Below are positions 58,278 through 64,000 of a DNA stretch of 64,000 nt, in pieces. Both the position numbers and the translations under genes were made by a program. The notes below the pieces were generated by a model. The model made no database searches, was not told where the DNA came from, and saw only the letters and a list, made by a program, of their open reading frames with translations. Origin of the DNA: DATAPD01 sp036265385 (lineage in GTDB: Bacteria > Acidobacteriota > Terriglobia > Terriglobales > Acidobacteriaceae); assembly GCA_036265385.1 (NCBI GenBank), contig DATAPD010000020.1, positions 234,021 to 298,020 of the forward strand, given 5' to 3'. Position 1 is the first letter of the stretch, and the number at the start of each line of letters is the position of its first letter.

Positions 58278-60224
58278 TCAGTGCTCGAGTGACTTCCAGT
58301 CTTCTTCCGAGGATGGCGGTTCTGCTCTGCCGCCGAGTTGTTGCGCGAGAAAAGCTTCCGTCGCGGCAAACCATCTTGCGCGATTCTCCGGGCGAACAAA
58401 GCCATGGCCTTCATCCGGAAAAACGAGGTATTGAACTTTTTTTCCGTTGCTGCGCAAGGCCGCAACCATTTGGTCGCTTTCAGCTTTCACCACGCGAGGG
58501 TCATTGACGCCCTGGCCAATCAAAAGAGGCGCCTTGATCTGCTGAACCTTGAACAAGGCTGAACGTGACTTGAGGAACTCCTCTTCTTCCATGTATCCGA
58601 CACGGCGCTCCCATTGGCGACGATAGAGTTCCCAATATGGAGGAAACGATTTGAGCAGACTTACCAGGTTTGACGCGCCGTACGATTCGACTCCGCAGAC
58701 GAACTCATCAGGCGTGAACGCTACAGCAATGAGCACAGCGTACCCGCCATAGCTGACTCCATAAATGCAAGTCTTGTTGGGGTCGGCATAACCCTGTTCG
58801 ATGGCCCAGCGCTTTCCATCAACAAGATCAGTGCTCATCTTCCCGCCGCGCTCGCGAAAGCCAGCCTGCAGGAATGTCTTCCCATATCCGGTTGAAGCAC
58901 GATAGTTGATCTGAAGGACCCCATAACCGCGATTTGCGAGCAGTTGCACAGTGTCGTCGTATCCCCAGACATCGCGATCATAAGGACCGCCGTGCGGATA
59001 GACGATGAGAGGCAGATTGTGTTGTTCAGCTTTCGGGAGCGCCGGCAGCGTGAGGTACGCGTGTAATAGGAGCCCATCTCGAGCCTTGAAAGTGACCGGT
59101 TGCATGCTTGAGAGTTGGTATCGTTCAAGCGCAGGACGATCAGTGAACAATAGTTGTGTCGATTTGTTCTTGCGGTTGTAAAGGTAAAAGGCGGTGGGAC
59201 CATTGTCGACGTTGTAGGCAATAGTCCAGAGGTTGTCGGCACGATCGCGGCTGACGATTTCGAAATCTCCGGCATGCGCGCGTTCAAGGGCGTTGAAGTC
59301 AGCGATCAGGGTACTCCCGAACGGTTCCCAGTGATTACGCTCCCGATTGAACTGAACGGCCTGCAGTTCGTGCGTTGTGGGGTGAGTAATAATCTTGCCC
59401 GCATCAAACTGCTTTTCCTTGTCTTCGGCGAGCAGGCGAGTCTTCCCAGAATGAAGATCGGTTGAAAGAAGTTGGCCGGTGTTGGCATTGATGCTTGATG
59501 TGTACCAAACTTCTTGGTCATCAGGACTGAAGGCGAGCAGTTCGCCGTCGACATCGTCTTCGCTCCATCCGGTAAGACGCCGCCATGGCGAGTGATCGTC
59601 GTTGCGAACGCGAATCTCAGCGGCACCGCTCCTGAGGCGAGCTAGCGCTGCGCGCACTTTGAACTGATGATCCGCAATATAGTATTCGACGTCGCCGGGA
59701 TTCTCTGCGAGCAATGTGCGCTTGGCGGACGTAAGGTCGAGCAAGTAAGCGTCATGAAAGCGAGCATCGCGATTGTTCAATGCGACGACGATCTGATCGG
59801 GAAAAGCTGGCGAACGAGCGATCACCCGAGCCTGAAGGTCGCCGGGAGTGAGATCGCGAACATTTGGAGTGGCGTCTGCGAGGGACACCTGGAAAAGATG
59901 CCAATTCTCATCACCGTCGTGGTCCTGAAAGTAGATGAGGTGTTGACTGTCCTCTTGCCAGAAAAAATTGCGAATGCCGCGTTTTGGATCGGTAGTGACG
60001 CACTGCGCAGACGCGGTAGGAGCACCTTCATTGTTTACCCAAACATTCAAAACGCCCTTTGATGGAGCGATCCAGGCAAGTTTTGTACCGTCGGGCGAGA
60101 CCTGTGGCAGCATGCGTTCGGGGTTGCCAAAGAGCACTTGGCGGGGAACGAGGGGCGGCAGGTCGGAGGCAAAGCTGGCAGAGATGATGAGAAGCAGAGA
60201 GAAGGCGACGCGACGCAGGATCAT
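58278..60224 (-). CDS. Secreted S9-family (prolyl oligopeptidase) peptidase
   Basis: A 648-residue exported serine peptidase. A signal peptide (LLLIISASFAS) precedes a beta-propeller (about residues 30-370) and an alpha/beta-hydrolase domain. The catalytic residues are in YGVSYGGYAVL (Ser), GVNDPRVV (Asp) and PDEGHGF (His). It cleaves peptides, probably after Pro or as a dipeptidyl peptidase, outside the cytoplasm. It lies downstream of an acyltransferase-like gene and a second S9 peptidase on the same strand. Confidence 0.92.
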   Translation of the reverse strand: MILRRVAFSLLLIISASFASDLPPLVPRQVLFGNPERMLPQVSPDGTKLAWIAPSKGVLNVWVNNEGAPTASAQCVTTDPKRGIRNFFWQEDSQHLIYFQDHDGDENWHLFQVSLADATPNVRDLTPGDLQARVIARSPAFPDQIVVALNNRDARFHDAYLLDLTSAKRTLLAENPGDVEYYIADHQFKVRAALARLRSGAAEIRVRNDDHSPWRRLTGWSEDDVDGELLAFSPDDQEVWYTSSINANTGQLLSTDLHSGKTRLLAEDKEKQFDAGKIITHPTTHELQAVQFNRERNHWEPFGSTLIADFNALERAHAGDFEIVSRDRADNLWTIAYNVDNGPTAFYLYNRKNKSTQLLFTDRPALERYQLSSMQPVTFKARDGLLLHAYLTLPALPKAEQHNLPLIVYPHGGPYDRDVWGYDDTVQLLANRGYGVLQINYRASTGYGKTFLQAGFRERGGKMSTDLVDGKRWAIEQGYADPNKTCIYGVSYGGYAVLIAVAFTPDEFVCGVESYGASNLVSLLKSFPPYWELYRRQWERRVGYMEEEEFLKSRSALFKVQQIKAPLLIGQGVNDPRVVKAESDQMVAALRSNGKKVQYLVFPDEGHGFVRPENRARWFAATEAFLAQQLGGRAEPPSSEEDWKSLEH

Positions 60225-60276
60225 AGGAGCGAAAACTTTAACTCTCCGGATGTCATCGTGGGAAGTGGTTTCCAGA

Positions 60277-61392
60277 TTAAGAGCGGGTGAGCACGGTTTC
60301 TGGCTGGCGGACGAAGATTGCGCCCCAGTTCAGTCGAGTACGTGCGACAGAGAGCAGGAGCATAAGGATAAAGATGGCAGCGAGTCCAAATGAGGCTGAT
60401 GTGATGGACTGCGCGTGTTTAGGAAGAATGGAGAAGCGTCCGTAAACCAGTTCGAGGTGGACCCAATAAACCAGCAGGGAAGTTTGCCCGAGTTGGATGA
60501 TTGGGCTGAATCCGAGGACGGCGAGACCCCATCGACACCAGGCGTACACGGCGAATGTGATCATCAGCAACAAGCCCACACGCAGAAGCCAGAAGTTTGG
60601 GCTCGTGTGCCAATAGTCATAAACCGAGTACAAGTGAAACGGGCTGTGGTCGAGCCAGAGTGAAAGCACGACTAGCACGCCACCGACGAGTCCAGCTATT
60701 GCGAAGCCGGCGGCCTCACGCTTTTTAACGAATGAACTGTTCAGAAGAAATCCAAGTGCGAGTCCAGCGAAAGCGAAGGCACTCCACGGAAACAGCGGAA
60801 ACAGCCATGGTTGTGGCGCTCCGAGATTGTGGACTCCATCGATGTAGGACTGCAATGGCCATGGTAGCCAGTGCGGTCGCCATGTTGTCCATAGCAGGGG
60901 CGTGAGGAGGGAGATCATGCATGCTGTAGTGGCAGATGAGATGACTAGCCCTGAACGCGTACCGCGAGAAAATCGTAGAGTGGCCCAGCACAGTATTGCC
61001 ATGAGCATCATGCTTGCGCCGATCGTGTTGAGGATGTCGACGCGTAACAAATCTGTCCACGGTGCCCAGCCGAGGGCAATGACATATTCCTGGAGACGAA
61101 AAAGGAGGCCAAGGCCGAAAATCTCTGCTCCACGACGAAAGGTGACGCGAAAGATCTGCTCGCGCGCGGTTTCTTTCGCGATGAGCTTGTCCGTCACCAA
61201 AGCGAATGAAATGCCAGCAAGAAACAGGAACAGCGGAGCGGGAAGGGTTCCGCCAAGCTGCGAGTACATGAAGAACGTAGATTTCCGCGCCTCTGGGCTC
61301 AGCCATGCATCGTAGCAGTGCGTCTGGAACATGACCACGCAGGCGAGTCCACGCATCCAGTCGATGTAGGCGAGCCGGGAAGTCTTGGGCAT
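60277..61392 (-). CDS. HGSNAT-like membrane acyltransferase (DUF1624/DUF5009 type)
   Basis: A 371-residue integral membrane protein with about ten helices. It opens RLAYIDWMRGLACVVMFQTHCYDAW, the signature of heparan-alpha-glucosaminide N-acetyltransferase-like proteins (the conserved His is inside). Members transfer acetyl groups across the membrane to sugars or other amines. It sits 15 bases downstream of one S9 peptidase gene and 52 bases upstream of another, so the three may be co-transcribed. Confidence 0.85.
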   Translation of the reverse strand: MPKTSRLAYIDWMRGLACVVMFQTHCYDAWLSPEARKSTFFMYSQLGGTLPAPLFLFLAGISFALVTDKLIAKETAREQIFRVTFRRGAEIFGLGLLFRLQEYVIALGWAPWTDLLRVDILNTIGASMMLMAILCWATLRFSRGTRSGLVISSATTACMISLLTPLLWTTWRPHWLPWPLQSYIDGVHNLGAPQPWLFPLFPWSAFAFAGLALGFLLNSSFVKKREAAGFAIAGLVGGVLVVLSLWLDHSPFHLYSVYDYWHTSPNFWLLRVGLLLMITFAVYAWCRWGLAVLGFSPIIQLGQTSLLVYWVHLELVYGRFSILPKHAQSITSASFGLAAIFILMLLLSVARTRLNWGAIFVRQPETVLTRS

Positions 61393-61407
61393 TCGGTGGT
61401 CTGTTCC

Positions 61408-63513
61408 TCAGTGTGCGAATTGCTGCTGGAAGAAGTTTTCCGTTGCGGAGTACGCGCGAATCCAGTTCCGCCAGAGCAAGAGATCGTGAATCTCATCCGG
61501 GAAAATAAGCTCCTCGACGTGAACGTTCTGAGCTCGCAAGCGCTGCAGCAGATCCACTGTTTGAGAAAAAGGCACGTTGCGGTCGTCGTCGCCGTGAATG
61601 AGAAGGACGGGAGAACGCCACGTCTTGATCGCCGCATTTGGCGAGGCTTCGAAAGCGGTTTTTAGCGCGGCCTGCAAATCCGGGGCGTCTTTTGGAAATT
61701 CTTCAAGGAAACTGGACCAATCGTGAACGCCGTGCAGGTCAACGCCGGCCGCAAAAATGTCCGAATTGTGAGCGAGGGCCATGGCGGTGAGATAGCCGCC
61801 ATAGGAACCGCCCCAGGAGCCAATCTTCTTGGGATCAACGTTCGGCAAAGACTGGAGATAACGTCCCGTAGCTGCGATGTCTTTGTACTCCGATCCTCCA
61901 CGGAAACCACCATCGGCAGGTTCACGAAAGTGGCGTCCGTACATAATTCCCGTTCGGTAATTGACCGCGAGAACGACGTAGCCTCGGCTCGCAAGGTACT
62001 GATTCATCGCGTACGCGTTGTGGTAGTAACCCATGTAGTGGAAACCGAGAATCATCTGGCGTACGGAACCGCCGTGAATAAAGATCAGCGCCGGTAGACG
62101 GCCGGTTTGCTGCTTGGGCTCGAAAAGCTGCCCATGAATTTCCCAGTTGTCCTCAGATTTGAATGTGACCTGTTTGGGTGTTACGAGTTGCGAAGAAGGG
62201 AAGTCAGCTGGTAGCGCGGATTTGGCGATCATCTCGCGATTGTTCGGCGTGAGGTGGTATGGCATTGCGGGAGAGGTAGCAGTAGATCCAAGACACACCA
62301 GTTCACCACTCGAGACTTGCAGAGGGAGCCATTCGTTCGTTTCTCCGCGTGTGATTGCTTCGGGCTTGCCTCCTTCAATGGCGACACGCCAGAGGTGGCG
62401 ACGATCGATGTCGTCCTGATTGGAAGAAAAGAGAACTGAGTTTTTGTCGGAGCTCAGTGCAACGTCTTCGGTTTCGAAGTTGCCGGGAGTCAGCAGGGTG
62501 GCTTGCCCGCCGGTTGCGGCGACTGAGTAGAGGTGATTCCAACCGTCTTGCTCCGAGGCGAAAACGATGCGATTTTTCGCGGCAAAATTGAATGAAGCAT
62601 CTGCTGTGAGCCGAGGCAAGGAATCGTCCAGCGCTCCGCCACTATGCCAGATTTCGTGCGCTTGATCCTTCGTGAGGTCGTACACCCAGATTGCCCAAGG
62701 CTCGGGCGTTTGCGGAAGGATCGGCTGCTTCATCATTTTTCCAGGAACGCGAACGAAGGCGATCTGTGTTCCGTCAGGCGACCAGCGAGGCATAATGTCA
62801 CGATCAGCGGCGGGCGCCACGTAGTGCAAAGAGTCGCGACCAAATTCGTAGATTGCGATGAAGCTGTGATGGCCGCGATCGCTTACAAATGCGATCTTCT
62901 TACCATCAGGCGACCATTTGGGCTGCTGATTGTTGCCGCGCGCGTACGTTAAAGGTTTGGCTTTTTCTTTCGCTGAAAGTGGAGCAACCCAGAGTTGTTT
63001 CTTGGCGGACCATACAACGCTGGCGCCGTCGGGAGAAATTTGAATGTCCTCGCATCCTTCCTCGTCGCATCCCATTTCGCCAAGGGCAATGGGGTCTCCT
63101 TTATCCACGTTTACGGCCCAGACTTGCTGAGAGCGCTTCTGCGTGTTGCTGGTGGGATCCGCGATCTCGCCGGCACTGTTCGCTTCGGTCCCGCGAGCGA
63201 ACACAACCGTTTTGCCATCGGGAGTCAGATGCAGCGAAGCAATTGGCATGCCCTCATCAGCGGTGAAGCGAGTTAGCTGACGAGCCTGGAATTGAGGAGC
63301 GTCGGCGATCCAGACATTCGAAACACCTTTGGTGTTGAACACCCAAGCAATACGTGGCACGCGAACCGCGGTCGTCAGTCCAGTCGGGAATGGCGAGCTG
63401 AGAACTTGCTCGAGTGTGAATGCAGATTTTGCAGGCTCTTGAGCCGAGGCGGAGAAAAAATAGAGACACAAGAGTGAGCAGGCAAAAAAGAAACGGCGAC
63501 AGACGATAAGCAT
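61408..63513 (-). CDS. Secreted S9-family peptidase with TolB-like propeller
   Basis: A 701-residue exported protein. A signal peptide (CLYFFSASAQ) precedes a propeller of WD40/PD40-like repeats with ISPDGASVVWSAKKQ and WSPDGKKIAFVSD. The C-terminal hydrolase domain has the nucleophile in GSWGGSYGGYLTAM, the Asp in HGDDDRNVPF and the His in FPDEIHDLL. It belongs with dipeptidyl/acylaminoacyl peptidases. It is the first gene of the minus-strand run that ends at 58278. Confidence 0.92.
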   Translation of the reverse strand: MLIVCRRFFFACSLLCLYFFSASAQEPAKSAFTLEQVLSSPFPTGLTTAVRVPRIAWVFNTKGVSNVWIADAPQFQARQLTRFTADEGMPIASLHLTPDGKTVVFARGTEANSAGEIADPTSNTQKRSQQVWAVNVDKGDPIALGEMGCDEEGCEDIQISPDGASVVWSAKKQLWVAPLSAKEKAKPLTYARGNNQQPKWSPDGKKIAFVSDRGHHSFIAIYEFGRDSLHYVAPAADRDIMPRWSPDGTQIAFVRVPGKMMKQPILPQTPEPWAIWVYDLTKDQAHEIWHSGGALDDSLPRLTADASFNFAAKNRIVFASEQDGWNHLYSVAATGGQATLLTPGNFETEDVALSSDKNSVLFSSNQDDIDRRHLWRVAIEGGKPEAITRGETNEWLPLQVSSGELVCLGSTATSPAMPYHLTPNNREMIAKSALPADFPSSQLVTPKQVTFKSEDNWEIHGQLFEPKQQTGRLPALIFIHGGSVRQMILGFHYMGYYHNAYAMNQYLASRGYVVLAVNYRTGIMYGRHFREPADGGFRGGSEYKDIAATGRYLQSLPNVDPKKIGSWGGSYGGYLTAMALAHNSDIFAAGVDLHGVHDWSSFLEEFPKDAPDLQAALKTAFEASPNAAIKTWRSPVLLIHGDDDRNVPFSQTVDLLQRLRAQNVHVEELIFPDEIHDLLLWRNWIRAYSATENFFQQQFAH

Positions 63514-63601
63514 GCGCGGAAGCCTACGCTAACGCGTGTCAGATTGACAACACTGGAAGAAAGTCTCCGATTTCGAATGGGGTCGAGTGGGTGAAAGGAT
63601 G

Positions 63602-63651
63602 TGGTAGGCCCGGCAGGAATCGAACCTGCAACCCTCGGATTAGAAATCGAA
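63602..63651 (-). tRNA. 3' half of tRNA-Arg (TCT), truncated remnant
   Basis: On the minus strand the 3' part of a tRNA is present: anticodon loop TTTCTAA (TCT), 3' anticodon stem TCCGA, T arm GCAGG-TTCGATT-CCTGC, acceptor strand CGGGCCT, A and CCA. The 5' side is missing: there is no matching AGGCCCG strand or D arm upstream, and the 5' anticodon stem has a mismatch. It is not a functional gene but has the form of an attachment-site half left by integration into a tRNA gene. Confidence 0.8.
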
Positions 63652-63848
63652 CGACCCACTTTATCCCCTCATTGTCTTTCTGTAAGTTGCACGTTCTTCA
63701 GGAAATTATTTCCTGAACGCGTTGCATTCCGTGTCGTTCGGAAACGGTCGGTTTGCAAAATCCATACTAACTTTATGCATAGTTGAAGCTCTTGAATTCG
63801 GGGCTTCGTGTAACCACAACCGAGGGAGGGCGTAAGGATGATGAACAG

Positions 63849-64000
63849 ATGGTGGACGAATACAGGACCCGGCAACTGCCGCAGGCAGCATTCTTGCTTG
63901 CCTCTGGCGCGAAGTTCTTACGATGCGAATCAACGAAAGGCCGATTTTGCGATCTAATTTTCAGCGATCCGGACGGGAAGGTTGCCCGGTTAGCCGAAGA
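63849..64000 (+). CDS. DUF5659-like small protein, cut by window edge
   Basis: A frame opens at ATG 63849 and runs to the window end. It reads LPQAAFLLASGAKFLRCE followed by FCDLIFSDPDGKVARLAE, which resembles the DUF5659 pattern (hydrophobic start, then a short strand ending in DDPDG-type turn) found on mobile elements. AAGGA is about ten bases upstream. With the tRNA remnant next to it, it probably belongs to an integrated element beyond the window. Confidence 0.5.
   Translation, partial: MVDEYRTRQLPQAAFLLASGAKFLRCESTKGRFCDLIFSDPDGKVARLAE

Noticed and set aside
63601..63786. Plus-strand frame MVGPAGIEPATLGLE
   Set aside because: Antisense of the tRNA-Arg 3' half; phrases of this type are common artefacts.

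Overview
The window looks like a piece of an Acidobacteriota chromosome (Terriglobia/Koribacter-type, inferred). The reasons are a 1,044-residue Oar-like TonB-dependent receptor with an N-terminal carboxypeptidase-regulatory-like domain, the decayed tail of a second one, a bactofilin, a full coenzyme F420 operon, a KorDABC 2-oxoacid:ferredoxin oxidoreductase, and secreted S9 peptidases and glycoside hydrolases. No taxonomic marker gene such as rRNA is present, so this placement is inference.

Layout. 1-5.3 kb: phosphatase (cut by the window edge), PilZ, FmdB-type zinc ribbon, YheT-type hydrolase, then a TPM / nucleotidyltransferase / LemA / 2H-phosphoesterase run. 5.5-11 kb: a UDP-sugar-dehydrogenase-like protein that has lost its catalytic residues, a secreted glycoside-hydrolase-like protein, an MscS channel and tRNA-His. 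11.3-14.2 kb: korDABC on the minus strand with a CRP-like palindrome upstream. 14.3-14.5 kb: terminator plus a frameshifted receptor remnant. 14.5-18.4 kb: an osmoprotectant-type ABC transporter co-transcribed with a tandem SagB-type dehydrogenase. 18.4-24.0 kb: cofG-cofD-cofC-cofE-cofH-npdG, the full set of dedicated F420 genes up to the gamma-glutamyl ligase, plus an F420:NADPH oxidoreductase.

24.2-45.7 kb is the most interesting part. Divergent from the F420 operon lies a long, nearly unidirectional catabolic island: GntR/FCD regulator, TonB receptor, flavin reductase, luciferase-like monooxygenase, two membrane proteins carrying three copies of an HxH four-helix module, a CoxM/S/G/L-like molybdenum hydroxylase with a non-CODH active-site loop, two ketopantoate-reductase-like enzymes, two M24 pita-bread enzymes (one without normal metal ligands), an M20-type amidohydrolase with altered ligands, a MER-like LLM oxidoreductase that could use F420, and, converging from the other strand, a homocitrate-synthase-like DRE-TIM enzyme and an FAH-family hydrolase/hydratase. 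I read this as an undescribed uptake-plus-degradation pathway for a nitrogen-containing, possibly heterocyclic, compound, with F420 made next door. The substrate is not determinable from sequence.

45.8-63.5 kb holds housekeeping and accessory genes: M15 peptidase, TonB-C protein, MsrB, bactofilin, ABC-F ATPase, Nudix protein, GH97 with a complete SusB-type glutamate set, TMEM175-type channel, transaldolase-like protein, tRNA-Pro, manganese catalase, DUF72 protein, and two S9 peptidases around an HGSNAT-like acyltransferase. The right edge has a 3' half of a tRNA-Arg(TCT) followed by a DUF5659-like small ORF, which suggests the boundary of an integrated element. Degenerate heptanucleotide tandem repeats sit in several intergenic gaps.
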